Shown in pieces: positions 30,688 to 40,600 of a DNA stretch of 64,000 bases. The notes under the pieces are model-generated. The model worked only from the letters and a program-made list of their open reading frames with translations, was not told the DNA's origin and searched no databases. A program made the translations under genes and the position numbers. Source of the DNA: Chenggangzhangella methanolivorans. GTDB taxonomy: Bacteria > Pseudomonadota > Alphaproteobacteria > Rhizobiales > Methylopilaceae. Location: the NCBI RefSeq assembly GCF_019797865.1, contig NZ_CP081869.1:434001-498000 (forward strand), given 5' to 3'. The stretch's first letter is position 1. Each line of letters opens with the position of its first letter.

Positions 30688-31589
30688 ATGGTCGATGGCG
30701 TGGAGGGAATCACCCTCAACAACGGGTGGTCATGCCCGCAGTGGGACTGGGCGTCTATCGCAGCGCCCCGGAAGAAACCGTCGACGCCATCGTCCATGCT
30801 CTGCGCGCTGGCTACCGCCTGATCGATACTGCGACCGTCTACGGCAACGAGCGCGAGGTCGGCGAGGCCATCGCCGGGAGCGGGCTCCCGCGCTCGGACG
30901 TGTTCGTCACCACCAAGCTCTGGATCTCGGACTTCGGCCGCGATGAAGCGCTGCGCGCCTTCGACATCAGTATGGAGAAGCTCGGTCTCGACGTCCTCGA
31001 CCTCTACCTCCTGCATTTTCCGGTGCCATCGAGCTTCGACCGGACCGTTGAGGCCTATCAGGCGGCCGAGATGCTACTCGGCGAAGGAAGGGTGCGGGCC
31101 ATCGGCGTCAGCAACTTCAGGGCCGGTCACCTGGAGAGGCTCGCGGCGGAGTCGTCCGTCGTCCCGGCGGTCAATCAGGTCGAGCTACATCCCTTCTTCA
31201 GCCAACGGGAGATGAGGGAGACCCACGCCAGGCTGGGAATAGCCACACAGTCCTGGTCGCCGATCGGGGGCGTGCTCGTCTATGACGCGAACGACCCCGA
31301 CACAGCCACGCGCTTGCTCGATTACCCGGTCATAACCGGGATGGCGACGCGACTTGGCAGGACGCCTGCTCAGGTCGTCCTGCGCTGGCACCTGCAACAT
31401 GGGCTCTCCCCGATACCGAAGTCGGTCAATCCCGAGCGCATCGCCGGAAACATCGCCGTCTTCGACTTCGCTCTCTCCGACGACGACATGGCGGCGCTGG
31501 ACGGTCTCGACCGCGGCGCGCGAGGCGGTCCGGACCCGAACGAGTTCGATCTCGCCTTCTTCGAACAGAAGCTGGCGGCGCAGACCTGA
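30688..31589 (+). pseudogene. Aldo/keto reductase, one frameshift
   Basis: ATG at 30688 (AAGGA upstream) begins MVDGVEGITLNNG. One missing G in the G run at 30724-30726 shifts into VVMPAVGLGVYRS and the rest. Catalytic tetrad: D and Y in LIDTATVYGNEREVG, K in FVTTKLW, H in LYLLHFP. NADPH site: IPKSVNPERIAGN. About 300 residues, typical of AKR enzymes that reduce aldehydes and ketones. It fits with the SDR and lactonase as a small-molecule processing set. Confidence 0.9.
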
Positions 31590-31815
31590 CCCGAACAAAT
31601 GGAAGCGTCGTCTCGGTGGCGCTGCCTCGTGTGTCCGCTGATTGATGAGCCTTTCTCATAGTCGCATGCGGAACTGACCGGGTGCCGGGCACACAGCCAC
31701 GGCCTTAGCTTCCGCTCCAGACACCGTCACTGGACACGACCGCACCGCGAGGCTGACGCCGCGCGCAAGGCAGACGCACGCCTCCGTCGAGCGGAAAGCA
31801 TTCGGGACAGACGCA

Positions 31816-33017
31816 ATGCAAGTCACAGCAGCCCCATCCGTTGACGAAAGCCCCTCCGCGTCCTGGGGCGCGGTCTTCGCCCTGTCGCTTTGCGCGTTCG
31901 GCCTCGTCGCCTCGGAGTTCATGCCCGTCAGCCTGCTCACCCCGATCGCGCAAGACCTCGGCGTCACCGAGGGCCAGGCCGGACAGGCGATCGCGGTCTC
32001 AGGCGCCTTCGCGTCTTGACCAGCCTCTCCATCTCTTCCGTCGCAGGCGGTCTCGACCGCAAGACGCTGCTGCTGGCGCTCACCGCCCTGACAATCGTTT
32101 CGGGAGCGGTCGTCGCGGCTGCGCCCAACTACGTCGTCTTCATGATCGGCCGTGCGCTGATCGGCGTCGCGCTCGGCGGCTTCTGGTCTATGTCGGCCGC
32201 GACTGCGATGCGCCTCGTGCCGAGCGACCAGGTCCCGAAGGCGCTCGCCATCTTCAATGGCGGCAACGCGCTCGCGACAGTCGTCGCGGCCCCGCTCGGC
32301 AGCTTCCTCGGCGGCCTGATCGGCTGGCGCGGGGCGTTCTTCTTCGTGGTCCCCGTCGCCGTCATCGTGCTGATCTGGCAGGTCCTGAGCCTGCCCTCGA
32401 TGAGGGCCGACGCCCGGAGTGGGAAGGGATCGGTGTTCCGGCTTCTTCGCCAGCCCATGGTCGCGCTCGGCATGGCTGCGGCGGCCTTCTTCTTCATGGG
32501 CCAGTTCACGCTGTTCACCTATCTGCGGCCGTTCCTCGAGACGGTCACGCATGTCGACGTGCCAACGCTGTCGGTCATGCTGCTGGTGATGGGGGTTTCC
32601 GGCTTCGTCGGAACGCTGCTGATCGGTGGGCTCCTGACCAAGGGGCTCTATCGGACGCTCGGGCTGATCCCGGCGCTGATGGCGGTCCTTTCGCTCGCCC
32701 TCATGACGCTCGGCGGCTGGACGGGCGCGACTGGCGTCATGCTCGGCGCCTGGGGCCTGCTCGCGACTTCCGCGCCCGTCGGCTGGTGGACCTGGCTCGC
32801 CCGCGCCCTGCCGGACGACGCGGAGACCGGGGGCGGCCTGATGGTCGCCATCGTCCAACTCGCGATCACCGCCGGCGCGACGGTCGGCGGCGTTCTCTAT
32901 GACGCCGACGGCTACCAGGCGACGTTCACGGCGAGCGCCGCGATGCTGGTCGCGGCCGCGGTCCTCGTCGTCTTCACGTCCCGGTCGTCCGCTTGTCCGC
33001 GGCGGTCGCCTAAGTAG
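31816..33017 (+). pseudogene. MFS transporter (drug/sugar efflux type), one frameshift
   Basis: ATG at 31816 starts a short soluble lead then SWGAVFALSLCAFGLVASEF, the first helix and typical DHA1-type ASEFMPVSLLTPIA text. A missing base at ~32012 shifts into LTSLSISSVAGGLDRKTLLL; the motif-A-like DRK loop and about eleven further helices follow (FMIGRALIGVALGGFWSM, VALGMAAAAFFFMGQFT). About 400 residues. Probably exports a product or toxic substrate of the operon. The long reverse-strand frame across this region is only a shadow. Confidence 0.88.
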
Positions 33018-33027
33018 GAGAAACGAC

Positions 33028-33495
33028 ATGAGACAGGCCATCATGGCCGCCGCGGCCTCCACGGTCGCGATGGGCGCCCCGGCGGCGGCCGAAGAGGTCC
33101 GGGTGACGATCCAGCGCCCGGGATCGCAGGCCTCGCAGGTCGGCCTCGCGGACTGGTTCACTGGGACCGTCAGGGTTGACCAGCCCTTCAGGGGTACGGG
33201 ACAGCGGGTCACGGGCGCGACCGTCGCGTTCGAGCCCGGCGCGCGCACGGCCTGGCACACGCATCCGCTCGGCCAGACCCTGCTGGTCATGTCAGGCCTC
33301 GGCCGGGTCCAGCAGGAGGGGGCAGCCGTTCAGGAGATCATGCCGGGCGACGTCGTCTGGATCCCTGCGGGCGTGAAGCACTGGCACGGCGCCGCCCCGA
33401 AGGCCGCGATGACGCATGTCGCCATTCAGGAAGCCCTCGACGGCAAGGTCGTCGAGTGGATGGAGAAGGTTACGGATGAGCAGTACGGCGACTGA
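33028..33495 (+). CDS. Secreted cupin domain protein
   Basis: ATG at 33028 follows AGGAGA by 7 bases; 155 residues. Signal peptide [19 protein letters not shown]. One cupin barrel: motif 1 [18 protein letters not shown] gives the H-x-H metal ligands, motif 2 is [19 protein letters not shown]. Similar proteins accompany carboxymuconolactone-decarboxylase-like enzymes; the reaction here is unknown. Last gene of the LysR-linked operon. Confidence 0.92.
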   Translation: MRQAIMAAAASTVAMGAPAAAEEVRVTIQRPGSQASQVGLADWFTGTVRVDQPFRGTGQRVTGATVAFEPGARTAWHTHPLGQTLLVMSGLGRVQQEGAAVQEIMPGDVVWIPAGVKHWHGAAPKAAMTHVAIQEALDGKVVEWMEKVTDEQYGD

Positions 33496-33831
33496 GCGCG
33501 ACAGCGTAGTCTTCGCGCGGAGCTCCTTCGCGCGATCAGAGCGGCCGATCCTCCAGTCCGGTCTCCCGCGTAGATCGGCCGCCTGTCTGTTTCGAAAGCA
33601 GACGCCTCAGACAGCCGCAAAGGGTCATTTGCCGACGCTGAGCGCCAGGACCTGCATCGCGGCGCCAAGCTTTGCTGCAGCCGCGGGCCAAGGCGCAGTC
33701 GCATCCCAGCCCACCAGCAAGGTCCCCTCACCTGCCAGCCTCGACGCAGCTGCGTGCTCGACGAGGAGACCGCGTCGCAAACGGACCAGGATGCAACTTC
33801 TGTGGTGCCCCTTGGCGACGCGGTTCCCCAC
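33496..33831. other. Intergenic region between the redox operon and the defence locus
   Basis: No gene recognised. It contains the inverted repeat GCGGCCGATC (33541-33550) / GATCGGCCGC (33573-33582), which may end the operon transcript. Confidence 0.4.
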
Positions 33832-34360
33832 CCCTACCTTTGGCGTTTACGGAGAATCCGTCCGCTTGTTCCGAATCACCGCCCGGATGGTGCTTGAATT
33901 AGATCCCGTCCTCATCAGCTCGGACATCATCGCGTTCTATAAGCTGATCGAAAATGAAAACGACGCCGGGACGGAGAGCGCCTGGGACGGTGTCGAGGAG
34001 GCCGTCACAGCCGATGTCGATACGGTCTTTGCCATAGCACGACCTGCCTGTGAGCATGTGAAGGCAAGTTCAGAGCTAAGCGAGACGGCCTCGAGGGGGT
34101 CGAGCTTCGACAGTGTCGGCGCGCTGTGGAGCACGATCGAAACGGCGGCAGAGGGTCTGAGCGGGATGGCTTTCACCGCCAAGAATGCGCCGAACGTCGG
34201 AGCCAAGCTAAACCCGGGGGATGCTTGGCGCTCGGGTCTACTTATCCACGTGCACGATCGACAAGTCGAGGATGCGCCCAGTCGGAAAGATGCGGTGCAG
34301 CGGGGCCCGGTCGCTGCGGAGCCCGAAGCGCCGCAGGCCGAAGTTGGTCCCGCGCCATGA
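33832..34360 (+). pseudogene. Remnant of a GHKL-type (MORC-like) ATPase
   Basis: The readable start is VYGESVRLFRITARMVLEL followed by LISSDIIAFYKLIENENDAG, which matches the N-box (E-L-x-K-N-x-x-D-A) of GHKL ATPases of the prokaryotic MORC type often linked to restriction systems. Downstream text such as SFDSVGALWSTIETAAEGL is consistent with the insert region, but the G-boxes and C-terminus are absent. The frame ends in TGA overlapping the sspA ATG (ATGA). It looks like a deleted gene whose stub was kept as the leader of the ssp operon. Confidence 0.45.
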
Positions 34361-35528
34361 TCGCGCGACCGATCTATCTGGACGGATTCGCAACTCAGCC
34401 TTTGGCGCCCGAGGCCAGAACAGCGATGCTTTCGGCGTGGGATCGTCCGGGAAACGCGGGATCGCCGAATGCCGCCGGCGAGCAGGCTGCGGCGCTCGTA
34501 GCTACGGGACGCGCCGCCGTCGCCAGTCTCATCGGTGCCTCGCCCGGCGAGATCACCTTCACTTCGGGCGCGACGGAGGCGAACAACCTAGCGCTGGCTG
34601 GCGTTCTGCGGGCGGTCCACCGGGCCTGCCACTCGCGATCGCGGGTTATCGTCTCGGCTGTCGAGCACAAGTCGGTGCTCGAAACGGCTGATACCTTGCG
34701 AAGCGAGGGCATTGAGGTCATTCGCTGCCCCGTCGACAAGACCGGGCGCCTCAATGTTGCAGCCTTCGCCGAACTGGCGGACGAACGACTCCTTCTGGCG
34801 TCTATCATGCTCGTCAACAACGAGACCGGCGCGATTCAACCGATCGCCGAGGCGGCCGCCTTAGCCCACCGTGTCGGCGGCTTGTTTCACACCGACGCCG
34901 CTCAGGCGATCGGAAAATCCCAGTCAATGTCGTCGAGCTCGACGTCGACTATCTCAGCATCTCTAGTCACAAGTGCTACGGACCGATGGGGATCGGTGCG
35001 CTCTACCGTGCTTCAAGCGCGCCGGCGCCCCACCCCCTCCTGCATGGCGGTCGCCAAGAGCGCGGACTACGCCCGGGCACCGAACCCGTAGCCTTGATCG
35101 CGGGGTTCGGCGCGGCCGCCGCCGTTGCCGCCGCTGAACTCGCCCGGGCAGACCATCGCGAAGACGTGCTGCTGGAGAGCTTCCTGGAGTGTTTGTCCCA
35201 TCGACAACTTCGCCATCATCGGGTGACGGACGGCCATCCCACGGTTCCGGGCGGCATCGCCCTAAGTATTCCTGGCGTCGACGGAGACGCTCTGTGCGTC
35301 GCGTTGGCGAAGACAGTGGCGATTTCTACCGGATCCGCTTGCACGTCAGGCCAGCTCACAACTTCCCATGTCCTTGCAGCAATGGGCTTTTCCGCCAAAT
35401 CCGCCAAGCAAGTTGTCAGAGTATACTTTAACCGTTACTTAGACGAAGTGCATGTTGTGCTAGCTGCTGACGAATTTGTTGCCGCAGCCGAGCGCTGCCG
35501 CCTTGCCACTGGAGAACTTCGCCAGTAG
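34357..35528 (+). pseudogene. sspA: SspA/DndA-type cysteine desulfurase, one frameshift
   Basis: About 390 residues. This PLP enzyme takes sulfur from cysteine for DNA phosphorothioation. It begins MIARPIYLDGFATQPLAP. FTSGATEANNLAL and FHTDAAQAIGK (cofactor site) precede a missing A in the A4 run at 34914-34917; the frame then resumes at NVVELDVDYLSISSHKCYGP with the PLP lysine (near residue 205). The catalytic cysteine loop is STGSACTSG (near 326). It heads sspABCD. An IscS-type housekeeping role is unlikely given this context. The indel looks like an error because both halves are well conserved. Confidence 0.9.
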
Positions 35529-35538
35529 CCTCCTCTCC

Positions 35539-36462
35539 ATGCGACAGGAAGCAATCTACGCCGATTCCAAGGTTCAGTTCGCAGGGCACGAGACGTTCCC
35601 GCTGCGGCTCCTGTGGCTAAAAAAGGCCTTCGATGCCGTCAAAGACGGCGCGCCATCCGGAACGTTCCAAGAACAAGACGCTATCGCACGCTTTGGCGTA
35701 GGGCGCAACATGGCGGTCTCGATGCGTCATTGGGCCTTAGCCTCTGGATTCTTTGAGGAAACTGATCGTCAGCTCTCGCCGACGTCGCTGGGCCGCCTCC
35801 TACTCTCCGACGGCGGGTTAGATCCCTACCTAGAACGGCCCGCCACCGTTTGGCTTTGTCACTTGCACATCGCGGCGACCCCCGAGGTTACGACGACTGC
35901 CTTCCACGCCTTCAACGCACTAAACGCAATCGAATTCGATTCCGCGACATTGATCGACGATCTCTTCGAGATGGTGACAGCGAAGGGCTGGCGGGCCACC
36001 CGCGGCACGATCAAGCGCGACGTGGAGGTCTTTCTGCGCAGCTACGTGCGCAAAGGCGATGTTCGGAACGAGGACGCGGCCGAGCCGCTGCTCGCAGAGC
36101 TTGGCTTGGTGCGAGAGGCCCGGCTCGGCGGATGGTACGAGTTTGTTCGGGGCCCAAAACCCAATCTGCCGGACGGCGTTTTTGCCTACGGCCTCGCCGA
36201 TTTTTGGCAGCGCCAAGGCGGCACCAGCACGCTCGCCGCTGAACAGATCTGCTACGCCCCCGGCTCGCCTGGACGCGTTTTCAAGCTCGACGAAGACAGC
36301 GTGATCACGCGCTTGATGCACCTGGCGGAGCTGACCGACAACGCCTGGCAGTGGACCGACACGGCCGGCCTTCGTCAGGTTCAGAAGCGCGGGGACATCG
36401 ACCCCCTCAGCCTCGTGGCGGCCGCCTATCCGTCCCGACCGCTTGTTGGCGTCGCGGCATGA
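35539..36462 (+). CDS. sspB: SspB, DUF4007 DNA phosphorothioation protein
   Basis: 307 residues from ATG at 35539, 10 bases after the sspA stop. The DUF4007 hallmark QFAGHETFPLRLLWLKKAFD stands at the N-terminus, followed by the winged-helix-like region FGVGRNMAVSMRHWA. In known Ssp systems SspB is reported as a DNA-nicking component needed for single-strand phosphorothioation. No classical nuclease motif can be read here. Its stop overlaps the sspC start as ATGA, so the two are coupled. The open frame extends upstream to 35476 but overlaps sspA. Confidence 0.88.
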   Translation: MRQEAIYADSKVQFAGHETFPLRLLWLKKAFDAVKDGAPSGTFQEQDAIARFGVGRNMAVSMRHWALASGFFEETDRQLSPTSLGRLLLSDGGLDPYLERPATVWLCHLHIAATPEVTTTAFHAFNALNAIEFDSATLIDDLFEMVTAKGWRATRGTIKRDVEVFLRSYVRKGDVRNEDAAEPLLAELGLVREARLGGWYEFVRGPKPNLPDGVFAYGLADFWQRQGGTSTLAAEQICYAPGSPGRVFKLDEDSVITRLMHLAELTDNAWQWTDTAGLRQVQKRGDIDPLSLVAAAYPSRPLVGVAA

Positions 36463-39400
36463 TGCGCCTCTCCGACATCGTCGAAATCGATCGCCGGTTT
36501 GCACGTTCTGCTCGGATCGACGCTGATCTCAACGGCACGCCGCCTTTGGTGGGCTATGTGCTTCAGGCCAGCGTCCGCAAGTCACTCATGGGTCTTGCCG
36601 TAAGCCAAAGCGAGCACCGTCAGGGCGCGTACACCTGGACAGGCCCCTACGGCGGCGGAAAGTCCAGCGCAGCCCTGCTCTTGGCGAACCTGGTCGCCGG
36701 GCAAAAGGGCAACCGCGCGATCGCAACCAAAATCGCCGGCAAGGAACTGGCGACGGCCTACGCCAAGGCGTTCCCGGAAGATAGCGGACCATGGAAGGTG
36801 GTGGCGGTCACCGGCAGTCGGGTCGGTCTACGCGACACCGTTGCGGGCGCTGCCGCGACGACTTTCGGCTGGACGGACCAGCAGGCTGCCGCGGCGAACG
36901 AGAGTGACAATGCGCTGATCAGCGCGATCCAACGTGCGGGATCCTCGAAATCGAGCGGACTCTCATCGTGCTCGACGAGTTGGGCAAACTATTGGAGCAC
37001 GAAGCGCTTGGCGGCGGCGATATCCATCTCCTGCAGGATCTAGCTGAGCACGCGACGCGCAGCAAGGCCGGCTGGTCGTCATCGGATTCTGCACCAGGCG
37101 TTCGATCAATACGCAGCTCGGGCCGCTCGCGACGCACGCCAGGAATGGGCTAAGGTTCAGGGCCGGTTCCACGACATCGCGTTTCTGAGCGGCGCGGACG
37201 AAACCGTCGCGCTCCTTGGGCGCGCAATCTCCAGCCCCACCCCACCCACCGAATTCCACGGGCTCGCCGAAGCCACCGCGCAAGCTGTCGCCCGGCGCCG
37301 GCCGACTGAGGTTGAAGTCCTAACCGGAGCCCTGGCGGCGACGTGGCCGCTCAACCCGGTCACCGCTCTCCTTCTCGGGCCGGTTTCCCGGGCCCGGTTC
37401 GCGCAGAACGAACGTAGCGTCTTCGGTTTCTTGAGTTCTGGCGAGCCGGCTGGTTTCCAAGAATTCTTGGCCACGACGGAAGGGGACGCTGCGACCTACG
37501 GGCCAGATCGCTTGTGGGACTACCTAGCGTCGAACTTCGGCATGGCGCTCGCCGCAGGACACGACAGTGGCCGGTTCAGCTTGGCCTTCGAGGCGATCGA
37601 ACGCGCCGGCGCAAAGGGCAGCCCGGCCCACGTCGCGCTGACGAAGACGGCGGCGGCGCTTGAATTCTTCCGAAACGGGTCCGGGCTCGCTTTGGCGGAA
37701 GATTTCTTGGCGCTCTCGCTTCCAGGGCTGGAGGACGCTGAGCGGAGCCGCGCCATCGCCGACCTACTCGAATGGGCGGTCCTAATCAGACAGCCGCGGC
37801 TCGGAGGCTACGCCCTGTTCGCGGGCAGCGACTTCGACCTGGAGGAGGCCATCGCCCGAGCGACGAGCCCGGTCGATGCCGCGTTGTTGGAGGGCTTGCC
37901 GCAGCGCGTTGGCTTCGGGTTCGCCACGGCCAAACGCCATTACTTCGTCACAGGCACCCTGCGCACTTTCGCGATTTCGCTGTACCTGGTCGGGGCTGAT
38001 GACACCGCCGATGAGCTGGCCGCCGGCGTCACCGCCAGGGCCGCCCGGGGCAGTGGTCACCTTGCGTTGGTGCTGGGCGATGGAAGCGTCGAGCAATCGG
38101 CCGTTGAGGCGGTCTGCAAGGCAGCCGCCAAGGGGCTGAAGAAGTCGGGTCTGGTCGTGGCGCTTGGTGCGGCTGCGAACGGCTATGCCTTGCGCGACAG
38201 CGCGGCTGAACTCGCGGCCGTCGAGCGCGTGCTGCGCGACCATCCGCAGCTTGAGGGAGATCGAATAGCGCGGCGCGAACTGGCGGCCCGGCATTCCACT
38301 TGCGTCGATCGCCTGCATCGCGCTCTCGAAACCTCGTTAGACGAGGCCAAATGGTGGCTCGCTCCCGAGCCATTCAAGCCGATGCGGGAGACCTTGCCGA
38401 TCGTGGCCAGCGCCTTGGCGGACGCCGGCTATCCCGCCGCGCCGGTGCTCAAGAGCGAGCTGTTGCAACGCGACCGGCCATCGTCAAACTCAATGGCGGC
38501 GCTCCGCGAGCTCTGCCACGCGATGGTGTCTCGAGGCGACCAGGCCAACCTCGGCATTACAGGCTTTCCCGCTGAACTCGGCCTCTATCTGACGGTCATC
38601 AAGCCGTTCGGGCTGCATCGCGAGGACGCGGATGGCCGGTTCGACTTTTGCGAGCCCTCGCCCGAGGGCCCGGGCAAAACTCTGTGGCCGGCCTGGCGGG
38701 TGTTGGAGGAATCTGGCGACGGAGGCCTCGGTGAGGTCTTCAAGGTTTGGGCGGCCCCGCCCTTCGGCATCAAGGCTGGCGTCATGCCCGCGCTCGCCCT
38801 CGCCTACATGCTGGCGTACCGGGAGACCGTCGCGGTCTATGCCGACGGCGTCTTCCAAACGGGCATCGACGACGTAACCGTCGATCGGCTCCTGCAGCGT
38901 CCAGCCGACTTCAAGTTCAGGATAATTGATCGCACTGTCCGCGAGACCGCGTTCCTAGGCAGCTTGGCGTCGCAGTTGGGCGTGGAGGACGCGTCAACTT
39001 CGCTGCCGGTCGCACAGGCCCTGTTCCAGAGGTTCGAGGCGCTGCCAGTGCACGCGGCCCGAACAACCCGGGTGAGCGCCCTGGCCCAAACGGTGCGTCG
39101 GACGGTCCTGAAGTCGCGGGACCCGGAAGCACTGTTGTTCGACGCGCTCCCTGAGGCGCTCGGTGACGACCTCGCCGCCGAAACCGTCCACAACGCGCTG
39201 CTCGAATGCGAAGCGACCTATCCGGCGCTGCTGGCCGAGATGCGCCAAGCCATCGCCCGGGCGCTGGGCGTGGTCCCGAACACCTTCGCCGGCCTGACGG
39301 AGCGCGCGGCGGCGATTAAGGGACTCACCAACGACTATGCGTTCGAGGCGTTCGCCGACCGGGTCGCTTCTCTGGAGGGCCACGGCGACCTTGAGGGCGC

Positions 39401-39758
39401 ACTCAGCGTTTTGCTCCACCGCCCGGCCCACGGATGGTCGGACCGCGATCGCGAACAAGCACTCACCGAGGTGGCGCGGTACGGGCGCCGTTTCCGGGAG
39501 CTCGAGGCGCTCGCCGTGGTGCGCGACCGCCGGTCCCACACTGAAACCTTGGCCCTTGTCGTGGGGCTTGATCCCCTGACCCCGCCTCTGCTGCGCAGCT
39601 TCGAACTGACGGACAGCGAGAAGCAGGCGGCCGCCTGCCTGGCCGACCACGTCCTCAAGGTGTTGCAGACCGACCCGGATGGCAGGCGCCTAAAGCTCGC
39701 GGCCTTGGCGCGCGCCATCGCGGCATTGGCGGCCGAAAGCGAAGTGGAGGCAGCGTGA
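36459..39758 (+). pseudogene. sspC: SspC, large P-loop ATPase, about three frameshifts
   Basis: About 1100 residues. Walker A is TGPYGGGKSSAA (residues ~61-72). After a missing G at ~36942 the Walker B strand ERTLIVLDELGKLLEH follows. Two more breaks near 37070 and 37098 connect ARDARQEWAKVQGRFHDI-type text to the long frame from 37431 (GEPAGFQEFLATTEGDAAT) to 39758. In Ssp systems SspC supplies ATPase activity to the modification complex. The C-terminal ~750 residues are helical with no other motif. It overlaps both neighbours by 4 bases. The indels cluster within 160 bases, so this stretch may be poorly sequenced. Confidence 0.85.
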
Positions 39759-40591
39759 TCGAACGGCACATCCTGGGACTTTCGGGCGGCCGCGACAGCG
39801 CGGCGCTGGCCGTTTATATGCGCCAGCATTTCCCAGAGCTGCAAATCGAATACTTCTTCACCGACACTGGGAAGGAGCTGCCGGAGGTCTATTCGTTCCT
39901 AGATCGCCTGGAGGGATTCCTCGGCCGTCAGATCGCGCGCCTGAACCCGGACCGGGACTTCGATTTCTGGCTGCAAGAGTACAACAACTTCCTGCCCTCG
40001 CCGCGGACACGCTGGTGCACTCGCCAGTTGAAGCTGCGGCCGCTGGAGCATTGGCTCCGTAAGGACCTCGACGACGGCGTCACTGTCCACTCCTATGTTG
40101 CGATCCGGTCCGACGAACCCAGTCGCGAGGGCTATCAGGCAACGCATCCCAACATGAAGGTGCACCTACCGCTGCGGGAAGCGGGGATTGACCGCGCTGG
40201 GGTGGTCGAGATCCTCGATCAAGCCGATGTCGGCGAGCCAGCATACTATCGCTGGCGCTCCAGGTCCGGCTGCACCTTCTGTTTCTTCCAGCAGAAGATC
40301 GAGTGGGTGCGGCTCGCGGAGAACCATCCGCAGCGCTTCGCCGAAGCGATCGCCTACGAAAAGACGGCCATGGACGATGGCTCGCCCTTCACCTGGAGCC
40401 ACGGGGAACGCCTCGTCGATCTGCTCGCGCCCGGCAGGGTCGCCCAAATCAAGGCCGACTATGAGCGCCGACGTGACCGCCTAAGGCGCAATCGACCCGT
40501 TAATCCGCTGTCCGCCCGCACCGATGAGACGATCGATGACGTCTACGGTGTCGATGAAGCCGACGGTGGCTGCGTCATCTGCCACAAGTAG
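39755..40591 (+). CDS. sspD: SspD, PAPS-reductase/DndC-like sulfur transfer protein
   Basis: 278 residues from GTG at 39755, overlapping the sspC stop (GTGA). The PP-loop SGGRDS (residues 10-15) binds and cleaves ATP. Cysteines C88 (RTRWCTRQ), C173 and C176 (SGCTFCFF), and C273/C276 (CVICHK) match an iron-sulfur or sulfur-relay site as in DndC. It should activate the DNA backbone and accept sulfur from SspA. Intact. It ends 9 bases before the stop of sspH on the other strand, with a palindrome GCGCCTAGGCGC between and no terminator. Confidence 0.93.
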   Translation: MIERHILGLSGGRDSAALAVYMRQHFPELQIEYFFTDTGKELPEVYSFLDRLEGFLGRQIARLNPDRDFDFWLQEYNNFLPSPRTRWCTRQLKLRPLEHWLRKDLDDGVTVHSYVAIRSDEPSREGYQATHPNMKVHLPLREAGIDRAGVVEILDQADVGEPAYYRWRSRSGCTFCFFQQKIEWVRLAENHPQRFAEAIAYEKTAMDDGSPFTWSHGERLVDLLAPGRVAQIKADYERRRDRLRRNRPVNPLSARTDETIDDVYGVDEADGGCVICHK

Positions 40592-40600
40592 GTGGAGCGC

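Noticed and set aside
31656..33290. 544-residue reverse open frame
   Set aside because: It lies opposite the MFS and cupin genes, is full of Arg/Asp/Gly low-complexity text, and is a typical GC-rich shadow.
34357..40591. Classical DndABCDE system
   Set aside because: No DndB, SMC-like DndD or DndE is present; DUF4007 and the adjacent ATPase fit SspB and SspC.
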